This document shows positions 25,132 through 33,301 of a stretch of 64,000 bases of DNA, one piece after another; within the stretch, counting starts at the first letter, position 1; the number at the start of each line of letters is the position of its first letter. The notes below the pieces were generated by a model. The model did no database searches and was not told the DNA's origin. It saw only the letters and a program-made list of their open reading frames with translations. Where the stretch lies: positions 1,984,001 to 2,048,000 of the forward strand of contig CAXXDH010000003.1 of NCBI GenBank assembly GCA_963677785.2, read 5' to 3'. Position numbers and translations under genes: made by a program. This DNA is from G963665495 sp963677785 (lineage in GTDB: Bacteria > Desulfobacterota > Desulfovibrionia > Desulfovibrionales > Desulfovibrionaceae).

Positions 25132-27075
25132 ATGAAACCGCCGCTGTTCTGCCTGGCCGCAACTCTGGTGTTTTGGGGCTGGCTGACCGGGTTTCTTGTC
25201 CCGGCGCTGCTGATGGCCGTGCTGCTGGAGGTCGCCGGGCCGTCCGGCGTGCGGCTGCGTATCCGGCACAGGGATATGAACCGTGTGGCGGATTTGTGCG
25301 TGCTCTTTGTGTCGGGCGCGGTTGTTTATCTGTTTTTCACGCCGTTGGACAACGATACGCGCCTGCCGCTGCTGGTGACGCAGTGGAGCCCCATGTTGTT
25401 TTTTCCTCTGGCCGTGGCGCAGGCCTATGCGGAGACGGAGCGGTTCGCGCTGTTCGCTTTGGTGCCGGTGCTGGGTACGCGCCGGTGCGGGCAATATGAT
25501 ACGGCCGGCCGAAAGGCCGCAAGGACCAATCTGCTGTTTCCGTATTTCGGGCTCGTGCTGCTGGCCGCGGGCAGCGCCAACCAGCGCTACGACTGGTATT
25601 ATGCGGTGTTGTTCGCGCTGGTGGCCTGGGCGCTGGCCGCGGCGCGTCCCGTACGCGCGCCCCGTACGCGCTGGCTGGGAGTGCTGCTGGCCTGCGGTGT
25701 GATCGGGTATTTCGGCCAGGATTATCTGGACCAGCTGCAGGCCCGGATGCGCGGCTGGGCAAGAGGGTATGACCCCTACCGCCGCGAGACCACCATAGGC
25801 AGCCTGGGCGAACTCAAGCTCTCGGACGAGATCCTGATGCGCGTCCGTCTGGAACCGGGCCAGGACGCGCCGCCGCTGTTGCGCGAAACCAGCTACAATT
25901 TTTACCAGGGCCGTACCTGGGAGGCTGCCGCAGGTTTTTTCGGAGTGGTGCAAGCCGCGGACGCGGCCAAGACCGATTGGCAACTGCACCCGGGGCTTGG
26001 CGCGTACGCATTCATGACTATCTACCGCTTTTTCCCGCGCAGGTTCGGTCTGGTCCCCGCACCCGGCGGCACCACCCGGATTTCGGCCTTGCCCGCCCGT
26101 GAGCTGCTGCAGAACAACCTGGGCGCCGTCAAGGCGGAACGGGCTGACGGGCTGTGCGCCTACCGGACCTGGTATCTGCGGCATACGGTGCTTGAAGGGC
26201 CGCCCACTCCGGTGGATCGGGTAGTCACGCCCAGGGTTCGTCCTGCCCTGGAAGAGACCGTACGCGCCGCCGGGCTGGATGCGGCGCCACGGGAAAAAGC
26301 CCCGAGCCTGCTGCGCCAATACATCTGGAAACATTTCAGCTATTCGCTACGGTTGACGCAAGGCGATGAGAACACGGACGCACTGAGCGATTTTTTACTG
26401 CGTACGCGCCAGGGCCATTGCGAGTATTTCGCCACGGCCGCGGCCATGCTGCTGCGGCAGATAGGTATTCCCACCCGTTATGTCGTAGGGTACGCGTTGC
26501 TGGAATACGATTCGGACTCCAAGATGTATCTGATACGCGCGCGCCACCGCCACGCCTGGGCCATCTATTACGCGCAAGGAGGCTGGCACGTGCTGGATGC
26601 CACCCCGCCGAACTGGGGCGAGCTGGAATACCGCAGTCCGGGGTTCTGGCAGCGGCTGGCGGATTTTCGCTCCAGTGCCGTGTTCGCTCTGGGGCGCTGG
26701 CGCTGGCTGGAAGAGCGCGGCAAGGTCAAGACCACGCTCCTGCTTGTGGCTCTGGGGCTGGGCGTACTGCTGGCGGTGCGTATCTTCCGGCAGCAAGGCC
26801 GCCGGATGCTCCGTCGCGCGGGCCGTGGGACAGAGAGGCCGGACGGACGGGGAGAAGAGGGATTGCCCTTTGCCCTGGTGGAAGCCAGGCTGCGCAAGCG
26901 CGGACTGGTACGCCCGGACTGGCAGCCGCTGGAGCAGTGGCTGCGCGCCAACCACCTGGACGGACTGCTGCCCGCGCTGCGGCTGCACTACAAACAGCGC
27001 TTTGATCCGGAAGCCTTCAGTACGGCGGACCGCCAAAGCCTGGAACGGCTCGTGGAAGCCTGGCTGCGGAGCTGA
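25132..27075 (+). CDS. TgpA-like membrane transglutaminase
   Basis: A 647-residue membrane protein. The first 200 residues hold about six hydrophobic helices (LCLAATLVFWGWLTG onward). A periplasmic transglutaminase-like domain follows near residues 370-500 with the catalytic triad in GHCEYFATAAAMLLRQIGI (Cys), RHRHAWAIYY (His) and VLDATPP (Asp). A last transmembrane helix near 540 (LLLVALGLGVLLAVRIF) precedes a cytoplasmic tail of about 90 residues. The DUF4129-like tail is typical of TgpA proteins. MoxR and DUF58 genes usually sit next to it. The ATG at 25132 was preferred over the GTG at 25126 because of spacing from the GAGGGGG site. The substrate protein is unknown. Confidence 0.9.
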   Translation: MKPPLFCLAATLVFWGWLTGFLVPALLMAVLLEVAGPSGVRLRIRHRDMNRVADLCVLFVSGAVVYLFFTPLDNDTRLPLLVTQWSPMLFFPLAVAQAYAETERFALFALVPVLGTRRCGQYDTAGRKAARTNLLFPYFGLVLLAAGSANQRYDWYYAVLFALVAWALAAARPVRAPRTRWLGVLLACGVIGYFGQDYLDQLQARMRGWARGYDPYRRETTIGSLGELKLSDEILMRVRLEPGQDAPPLLRETSYNFYQGRTWEAAAGFFGVVQAADAAKTDWQLHPGLGAYAFMTIYRFFPRRFGLVPAPGGTTRISALPARELLQNNLGAVKAERADGLCAYRTWYLRHTVLEGPPTPVDRVVTPRVRPALEETVRAAGLDAAPREKAPSLLRQYIWKHFSYSLRLTQGDENTDALSDFLLRTRQGHCEYFATAAAMLLRQIGIPTRYVVGYALLEYDSDSKMYLIRARHRHAWAIYYAQGGWHVLDATPPNWGELEYRSPGFWQRLADFRSSAVFALGRWRWLEERGKVKTTLLLVALGLGVLLAVRIFRQQGRRMLRRAGRGTERPDGRGEEGLPFALVEARLRKRGLVRPDWQPLEQWLRANHLDGLLPALRLHYKQRFDPEAFSTADRQSLERLVEAWLRS

Positions 27076-27101
27076 AATTTGCAATCGTGAATGTTGTCCC
27101 C

Positions 27102-27135
27102 AAAAAAAACGCCTGCCGAAGCGCTTCGACAGGCG
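27102..27135 (-). terminator. Rho-independent terminator
   Basis: On the minus strand, CGCCTGTCGAAGC pairs with GCTTCGGCAGGCG, followed by eight T's. It ends the minus-strand gene at 27163. Confidence 0.88.
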
Positions 27136-27162
27136 ATGGAAAGACAAGGCGGACAGGCGGCG

Positions 27163-27813
27163 TCAGCGGAAAAAACGCGTATTTTCTTCAATTTTGATCA
27201 AAATGGGAATCATCAGGAAGAGCACCAGGAAGATCAGAGAGAAACAAAGCAGCATCAAAATATAGGTTCTTTCCTTGTACGAGGCGTCCCAGCGGCCTTT
27301 TTCCTGGCGTACGAGCTGAATAAAAATCCTGTTGTACTTGTTGGCCATGGTCATGAAAAGGGCCTTTTTGTCGGTTCCTTCAAGGTTGAGGTCCTTTTGC
27401 TGTTCCAGCCAGTCCTGGTAGCCGCCCAGAAAGTCATAGAGGCCGTCCACAAAACGTGTTCTGCGGTTGATGGGCGTGCTGGCCAGCCATTCGACGATGG
27501 TTTCGTAGGTTCCGGTATCCAGGTTGTAGTCTTTTATGATGTTCTTGATATGCGAATCGTACTTATTGGTGACGGCTCGCTTGGTGTCAATCATGGAAAA
27601 GTCGAGTTCTTTCTTGCTCTGGTTGGAAACATCCAGATAGGGCAGAAATTCATCAAATTCCGGCTCCTGCAGTCTGTCCGGAGCAGCTCCCAGATACATG
27701 AACAGTCCGATGACGAAGAGGATAAGACATAGCGATGCTATGCACAGAGACGTTATCTTTCCGAATCGCAGGAAGAGGTTGGTCATCCTGTCTGATTTGC
27801 CGGAGTCGTACAT
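27163..27813 (-). CDS. Two-TM membrane protein, unknown function
   Basis: A 216-residue protein with one hydrophobic helix near the N-terminus (about 20-42, LCIASLCLILFVIGLFMYL) and one near the C-terminus (LLCFSLIFLVLFLMIPILI). Between them lie about 135 polar residues with Lys/Asp-rich helices that should face the periplasm. No known domain was recognised; four-helix-bundle sensor shape is possible but there is no signalling domain. The ATG at 27813 is preceded by GAGGTG, and a start 90 bases upstream has no site. A strong terminator follows the gene. It stands alone between two plus-strand genes. Confidence 0.65.
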   Translation of the reverse strand: MYDSGKSDRMTNLFLRFGKITSLCIASLCLILFVIGLFMYLGAAPDRLQEPEFDEFLPYLDVSNQSKKELDFSMIDTKRAVTNKYDSHIKNIIKDYNLDTGTYETIVEWLASTPINRRTRFVDGLYDFLGGYQDWLEQQKDLNLEGTDKKALFMTMANKYNRIFIQLVRQEKGRWDASYKERTYILMLLCFSLIFLVLFLMIPILIKIEENTRFFR

Positions 27814-28090
27814 TCCAGCACCTCGCTTGCTTGTTGGTTTGTATTTCGCGCCCGTATAATAAATAGCGCATTGTTTATCTGGTGTATCCTGGGGCGCACG
27901 CAAAAGACAGCATATATGCCTTTCGCCCGGTCAAATCAAGGGCCTCATTTTCATAAAAAAGGAGCGGGAGCGAAAAGCGCATTCCGTGGCTGCGCATTGC
28001 GTTTTCCAGAGCAAAATGCGTATAATTGAAGCTCCCTGGCCTGTGGTGTTGCGAAACAGGCCGCAACGGCTGCGAAAAAGAGGCGAAATA

Positions 28091-29743
28091 ATGGAACTGA
28101 GCGCCCTCAAACAGATCGGCCGTTTCAATGAGATCGTTCTGACGCTCTTCAAATACGGTTTTCATGACACGGTGGAACGGATCGGACTGCCCACGGGCAT
28201 GTTCAAACGCGAACGCGTGGGGCCGTATGCGCAGGAGCACGCTTTTGCGCGTGTCCGCTTGATGCTGGAGGAGCTGGGTCCCACCTTCATGAAACTGGGA
28301 CAGATTCTTTCCATGCGTCCGGATCTGGTGCCCGCGGCTTTGTGCGACGAGCTGCGGCATCTTCAGGACCAGGCTCCGGCCGCGCCCTATGACGAAGTGC
28401 GCAGTCTGGTCGGCGATGCCCTGGGCCGTCCGTTGCAAGAGGTGTTTGCGGAGTTCGATCCGGAGCCCCTGGCCGCCGCCTCCCTGGGGCAGGTGCACCG
28501 GGCCGTGCTGCGCAAAGAAGGCATTGAAACCGCGGTCAAGGTGCTTAAACCCGGCATGCGCCGGACCATGGAGCTGGACCTGCAGATTCTGGTCACCCTG
28601 GCCGATCTGCTGGACGGTAGAATCAGCGCGCTGCGTACCCATGATCTCCCGGCCATAGTGGCGGAGCTGCGCAAAGGGCTGCTGCGCGAGCTGGATTACG
28701 GCTACGAAGTTCGCAATATGCGTGTGGCGCGCAACAACCACAGGGACATGCCCGAAGTCCTGATCCCCGACGTATTCATGGAATATTCCAACGACCGGAT
28801 CATCACCATGGAGATGATGCGCGGCAAGATCCTGGATGAGATCCGCGACGAAACTGATGAGAAGCGCGCGCGCTGGGCGTCGGTCACGCTGCGCGCTCTC
28901 ACCCGCCAGGCCATGGGCGACGGGTTTTTCCATGCCGATCCGCATCCGGGCAATGTGCTGTTTTTGCCCGAGGGCAAAGTGGCTCTGCTGGACTGGGGCA
29001 TGGTCGGGCGTTTGACATCCAACATGCGTCACGCTCTGGTGGACCTGCTTCTGGCCGCTTCCGAACGGGACAGCGAACGGGTGGTCAACGTGCTGTTTCG
29101 CATCTCGGCGCGGAACCGCAATGTGAACACTCTGGCCGTGGAGCAGGAGGTGCTGGACATTCTGGACCTCGGACTGAACACGCCCTGCAAGGACATTCAC
29201 ATCGGGCAACTGCTGCAGGAGCTGCAGCACGCGGTGGACAAGTACGGTTTGAGCTTTCCGCCCTCGCTGACCATGCTGGGCAAATCCATCCTGACCACCG
29301 AGGGGTTGTCACGCGAACTTTCTCCGGACGTCAATTCCATCACCGAAACCGCGCCCCTGTTCAAGCAGCTGGCCAGAGAACGCTATTCGCTGCGTACGGG
29401 CGCGCGGACGCTGCGCAACCTGCTGACCGGCTTTCTGGATCTGCAGCGGTCATTGCCCGAACGGCTGGACATGCTCTTCAAAAAGGCCGAGCAGGGCGAG
29501 GTCAGCGTCCGCTTCAAACACGAGAACCTGGAAGGCATCCGAGCGACCATGGACCAGGCCAGCGAACGCCTGGCCCTGGCCGTTATTCTGGGGGCGCTGT
29601 TCGTGGGCTCGTCTCTGTTGATCACCACCGGACTGCACCCCCTGCTGTTCGGCTATCCGGCCCTTGGCGTCATCGGCTTCATCATTTCGGGCGCGCTGGG
29701 GCTGTTTTTCGCCATCACGATTTTCCGGCGCAAGAAGTTTTGA
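28091..29743 (+). CDS. ubiB: UbiB/ABC1 family protein kinase-like
   Basis: A 550-residue atypical kinase of the ABC1/UbiB family, linked to isoprenoid quinone synthesis. The KxGQ-type motif is LGPTFMKLGQILSMRPDLVP (about residues 65-84), with the A-rich loop PLAAASLGQVHRAVL and VKVLKPGM (ATP-binding Lys). The catalytic region shows FFHADPHPGNVLFL, then LLDWGMVGRL. Two hydrophobic helices at the C-terminus (VILGALFVGSSLLIT, LGVIGFIISGALGLFFAIT) tether it to the membrane. The ATG at 28091 has a GAGG site; the frame extends upstream without support. No other quinone gene is nearby. Confidence 0.93.
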   Translation: MELSALKQIGRFNEIVLTLFKYGFHDTVERIGLPTGMFKRERVGPYAQEHAFARVRLMLEELGPTFMKLGQILSMRPDLVPAALCDELRHLQDQAPAAPYDEVRSLVGDALGRPLQEVFAEFDPEPLAAASLGQVHRAVLRKEGIETAVKVLKPGMRRTMELDLQILVTLADLLDGRISALRTHDLPAIVAELRKGLLRELDYGYEVRNMRVARNNHRDMPEVLIPDVFMEYSNDRIITMEMMRGKILDEIRDETDEKRARWASVTLRALTRQAMGDGFFHADPHPGNVLFLPEGKVALLDWGMVGRLTSNMRHALVDLLLAASERDSERVVNVLFRISARNRNVNTLAVEQEVLDILDLGLNTPCKDIHIGQLLQELQHAVDKYGLSFPPSLTMLGKSILTTEGLSRELSPDVNSITETAPLFKQLARERYSLRTGARTLRNLLTGFLDLQRSLPERLDMLFKKAEQGEVSVRFKHENLEGIRATMDQASERLALAVILGALFVGSSLLITTGLHPLLFGYPALGVIGFIISGALGLFFAITIFRRKKF

Positions 29744-30089
29744 GCATTTCCGAACACTGCCCCGGCCGGGCCGCTTATCCCTTTGCCCTTGCCAAGTAAG
29801 TGGGCGGCCGCGCCCTCTTTGTTGAATACCATTTTTCATTTGGAAAAAATGCTCTACGTGAAAAAGTATTTGTTTTATACTACTGCATTGTAAGTATAAG
29901 AGATTAGGAATATTTTTCATTTCATGGCGACATTTTTGCACGATGTGGCGCGGTAGTTGCATATGTCGAAATGGGCACGATTTTTTGTTTTTGACCTTGC
30001 GGCTTTTTCTGGATTGCCCGAAAAAACGCAAGGCCTGTTTCAGGGGATATTCGCAGTTTTTTGTTCAAACAGTATCAAGGAGAGGGGTG
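29744..30089. other. Intergenic with possible operator
   Basis: 346 bases without a supported gene. It contains GC-rich palindromic stretches after the ubiB-like gene (29760-29813) and an inverted repeat TTATACT/AGTATAA with an 11-base loop (29875-29899), which may be an operator or -10 region for the small secreted protein gene. Confidence 0.45.
29875..29899. promoter_or_regulatory. Inverted repeat, possible operator
   Basis: TTATACT (29875-29881) and AGTATAA (29893-29899) are perfect complements around an 11-base loop, in an AT-rich stretch 190 bases ahead of the secreted six-Cys protein gene. Confidence 0.3.
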
Positions 30090-30380
30090 ATGCAGGTATC
30101 CGGTAAAAAAATCAGTTTTTTGTTGGCTGCGACATTGGCTTTGACCCTGTTGTTTTCCAGTGCGGCTCTGGCCTTTAACTGTTCTGGTAAGCTCAATAGT
30201 TGCACGGGCGTGTATGCTGGCTCAGGGAGCCAGATTTGTACCAAATTCAGACGAGCAGTCATGAAGCACAGAGAAAAATTATGCCATCTATACTTTCAGT
30301 ACTATAGAAATATCGGCAGTAATACGTGTAAGAGTGGAACAGCGGCCACCTATAGTAGTTGTGGGGACGCTGTGAACTAG
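30090..30380 (+). CDS. Small secreted six-cysteine protein
   Basis: A 96-residue protein with a clean signal peptide (KKISFLLAATLALTLLFSSA), predicted to be cut after ALA. The mature chain of about 68 residues holds six cysteines (NC, SC, IC, LC, TC, SC) in a basic, Tyr-rich sequence, which would allow three disulfides. Ribosome site AGGAG lies just before the ATG. No family was recognised, and its size and disulfide content resemble small secreted effectors or inhibitors, though nothing proves such a role. A terminator follows at 30484. Confidence 0.72.
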   Translation: MQVSGKKISFLLAATLALTLLFSSAALAFNCSGKLNSCTGVYAGSGSQICTKFRRAVMKHREKLCHLYFQYYRNIGSNTCKSGTAATYSSCGDAVN

Positions 30381-30452
30381 CGGAATGGTTGAGGCGGCTA
30401 GGCGACATTGAGAAATATGCGGGCGCCTCTTAATTTGGCTATAGCTGTAGCA

Positions 30453-30485
30453 CCACGGGGGAATACCACGGGGGAACACCACGGG
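30453..30485 (+). repeat. 13-base tandem repeat
   Basis: CCACGGGGGAATA, CCACGGGGGAACA and a partial CCACGGG in tandem, between the small secreted gene and its terminator. No coding role seen. Confidence 0.6.
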
Positions 30486-30526
30486 CGGCCGGTACTGACG
30501 CTGCAGTATCCGGTCGCCTTTTGTTT
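30484..30526 (+). terminator. Rho-independent terminator
   Basis: Stem GGCGGCCGGTACTG with CAGTATCCGGTCGCC (one mismatch and one bulge), loop ACGCTG, then TTTTGTTT. It ends the small secreted gene. Confidence 0.78.
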
Positions 30527-30604
30527 CTCTAAAACCTGTCTTGCAAAAAACGGACTTTTCTAGTAATTATCTAGAAAAAAATGCCGCCAGGAAGGAATAC
30601 CTCC

Positions 30605-32992
30605 ATGCTCCAGCCCGACAATGTGTTCACGAACCAGGTCATTCGTCTCACGCGCCAGGATTGCATCACGTACGAGAAGTTGCTCGAACGCGAGGTGGCG
30701 TCGTTTGTGCCTTTCGAATCGCACAGCCTGTATTTTCCGCAGACTCCGCCCGCGAACATGCGTCCGGAGAGGGAAGGCGCGGGCTGGCGCGCCGAATATC
30801 TGCCCGACGAACGCAAGCTGCTGGTGCCGCTGGCCCTGGGCGGCGAGCTGCTGGGGATTTTTCAGGCACGGGGCGTGCGGCTGCGCGCGCCCAAGAGCAT
30901 GCTGCCGCTGCTGAGCCGCATGGGGAGCGTATGTGTGGAAAAGCTGCTGCTCTACAAACGTTCCATCCGCTGCGCCCAGACCGGTCTGCTGGCGCGCGAG
31001 CCCTTTGTTTCCTTGCTGGAGCGCGAGATGGAAGGGGTGTGCGCCTGTCTGAGCCCGAGCATGGAAGGCAAGGACGGCCTGGACGCTCCGGCCTACAAAG
31101 CGGGCGTACGGGTGTTCTGGATCCGCATCAAGGGAATGCGCGATCTGCAGCGGCGGTTCGGCTTTATGCTGGCCGAGGACCTGCTGCGGGATCTGGCTCA
31201 AGGTATCGAGCAACTGACGCCCGGCCAGGCGGTTTGCGGAAGGGTGGCGGACAACGGATTCGCGCTGTTGCTGCCCGAGGCCGCGGGAAACGGCGTGGTG
31301 CAGCTGGCGCACAATCTGGTGGCCGAACTTTCGAGCCGCACCCGGACGCATGATCTGACCGGTGAAGAGGTCGGCGCGGCCTGTTCCGTGGGGATGGCCC
31401 ATTTTCCGCGGGATCTGGAAGGCGCGGCCTTCGAACGTTCGCTGGCCGAGCAGGCCCGCGAACTGCTGCGCAAGGCCCAATGCGCGGCCGAGGCGGCTTC
31501 CGAGCCCGGCGTGGAAAAGGTGCTGCCCTTTTCGCGGATCATCAAACAGGGCGGTCTGGTCAAAGAGCTGCTGCCGTACAACCAATTTTTGCTTTCCATC
31601 GGACGGATTACCGGCGCGGTGAAAGGCCAGCGTTTTCTGGTCTGGGACGCGCAACATACGCCCGATTCGGACGTAGCGCACAAGGCCGAGGTGGTGCTGG
31701 TGCAGGTGGAGGATACGAGCGCCCGGGCCGAGCTGGTGCACCAGCTGGACCCCACCATCCGTATCGAGGCGGGCGACAGGCTGACTCTGCTGGGAGAAGC
31801 GCCGTCCGGACTCTGGGCGGAAATGGACCAGGCCGAAGGCGAAAACACCGCCGGACTGCTGCCGTTCCGCGAATTTCTGGCCATGTTCGCCACCATGCGC
31901 GAAACCTGCCAACGCTTTCAGCTCAGCTTGGTCCGGCTGCAGCCCGCGGGATCCGACGCGGGAGCGCGGATGCATGAACTGGCCGAACAAAACGCCGAGC
32001 GGGTCGTGACTCTGGCGCGCGAACGCTTCGGCGCGGACCTGCCCGCCAGCCGCTTCAGCCTGCACAGCGTGATGTTTTTTCATGCCGACACGGACGCGGA
32101 CGAACTGCTGCGGGGCTACACGGAATTTTGTACGGGCCTGAACACCGAACACGGCATCCAGACCGCCGTCGGCATCGCGGCGTATCCGCATCTGAATTTC
32201 AAAAAGGCGGATATCCTGGAAAACTGCCGCAAGGCCCTGGACTACGCGCTGCTGCTGCCCGAACCCCATGTGGGGCTGTTCGATTCGCTGGCGCAGAACA
32301 TCAGCGCGGACAAGCTGTTCAGCCAGGGGGATCTGTACGGGGCGCTCGAAGAATACAAGCTGGCGTTGCTGGCGGACGCGGCCAACAATCTGGCGCGCAA
32401 TTCCCTGGGCATCTGCCTGGCGCGGCTGGGCAAGCTGGACGATGCTCGGCGGCAGTTCGAGGAGGTCATCGAACGGGACGCCGCGGACCTGATGGCCATC
32501 TATAATCTCGGACACATTTACCAGCGCCTCGGAGAGGCTGCCAAGGCGCGTACGTCCTATGAACGTTGTCTGAAGCTGGATCCAGCCCATGTTTTCAGCC
32601 TGATTCGGCTGGGTCAGATGGCGGAGAAAAAAGGCGACCTGGACAAGGCCCGGAGTTTGTTCAAGCGGGCCGCAGGGCTGGAAGACGGCCGCGGCCTGAC
32701 CCACAGGCACATGGCCCGTCTGGCCCTGAAGCTGAACAACGCGGAAGAGGCGCGCGAACACCTGCACCAGGCCCTGTTGTTTGATCCCAAGGACGCCCTG
32801 GCCCTGGGGCTGCTGGCCAGGCTGTACCTGGAAAACGGCGACGATACGCAGGTGGCCGAGACCCTGGCCAAGCAGAGCGTGGCGATCCGGCCCGAACAAA
32901 AAAGCTCCTGGATTGAACTCTCCCGTATCTACGACCGGCAGGGCAGAAACCGCGAAGCCCAGGACGCCCTGGCCAAGGCCGCATCATTATAA
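30605..32992 (+). CDS. Degenerate GGDEF protein with C-terminal TPR repeats
   Basis: A 795-residue soluble protein. The first 145 residues look like a GAF-type sensor module. A GGDEF-like domain follows (about 165-300), but the active-site loop reads RVADNGFALLLPE instead of RxGGDEFxxLLP, so catalysis is unlikely. A second GGDEF-like fold follows (about 430-560, IQTAVGIAAYPHLNF) and is also without the signature. The last 230 residues hold about six tetratricopeptide repeats (for example NNLARNSLGICLARLGKLD). This suggests a scaffold or effector reading cyclic di-GMP or a protein partner. Start 30605 is preferred because AAGGA precedes it; the ATG at 30581 has no site. Confidence 0.85.
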   Translation: MLQPDNVFTNQVIRLTRQDCITYEKLLEREVASFVPFESHSLYFPQTPPANMRPEREGAGWRAEYLPDERKLLVPLALGGELLGIFQARGVRLRAPKSMLPLLSRMGSVCVEKLLLYKRSIRCAQTGLLAREPFVSLLEREMEGVCACLSPSMEGKDGLDAPAYKAGVRVFWIRIKGMRDLQRRFGFMLAEDLLRDLAQGIEQLTPGQAVCGRVADNGFALLLPEAAGNGVVQLAHNLVAELSSRTRTHDLTGEEVGAACSVGMAHFPRDLEGAAFERSLAEQARELLRKAQCAAEAASEPGVEKVLPFSRIIKQGGLVKELLPYNQFLLSIGRITGAVKGQRFLVWDAQHTPDSDVAHKAEVVLVQVEDTSARAELVHQLDPTIRIEAGDRLTLLGEAPSGLWAEMDQAEGENTAGLLPFREFLAMFATMRETCQRFQLSLVRLQPAGSDAGARMHELAEQNAERVVTLARERFGADLPASRFSLHSVMFFHADTDADELLRGYTEFCTGLNTEHGIQTAVGIAAYPHLNFKKADILENCRKALDYALLLPEPHVGLFDSLAQNISADKLFSQGDLYGALEEYKLALLADAANNLARNSLGICLARLGKLDDARRQFEEVIERDAADLMAIYNLGHIYQRLGEAAKARTSYERCLKLDPAHVFSLIRLGQMAEKKGDLDKARSLFKRAAGLEDGRGLTHRHMARLALKLNNAEEAREHLHQALLFDPKDALALGLLARLYLENGDDTQVAETLAKQSVAIRPEQKSSWIELSRIYDRQGRNREAQDALAKAASL

Positions 32993-33301
32993 TAATGGTT
33001 GTAAAATGGTTGCAACAGTCGTTGTAAGAGTCCTTGCAGATAAGCCTGACCGGCTGCCAGACAATTTTTTTGCCGGCATGCAAGCGGACTCCGGCAAGCG
33101 GCGGAGAACAGGCGCTGCAGACCTTCCTTACCTCGTACGCTTCCCTTGACAAAGCCCGGATCGGGTCCAATATAAACATTCCGGCCGGGAAATTTGGCCA
33201 ACCCGGCCTTGATGCCCCTACAGAAGACATGGTATATTATTTATAAGACGGCTCAAGTAACCTTGTTCCGGGCATGGCATACAGCTTTGGACTGAATTAT
33301 T
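32993..33301. other. Intergenic region with miaB promoter
   Basis: 309 bases with no supported gene. It holds the sigma-70 promoter at 33209-33238 and little else that I recognise. Confidence 0.5.
33209..33238 (+). promoter_or_regulatory. Sigma-70 promoter of miaB operon
   Basis: TTGATG, an 18-base spacer, then TATATT, with transcription expected to begin near 33245, about 57 bases before the miaB start. Confidence 0.6.

Noticed and set aside
30560..32899. 779-codon minus-strand frame over the TPR protein
   Set aside because: His/Gln/Arg-rich shadow typical of antisense to GC-rich genes; no domain.
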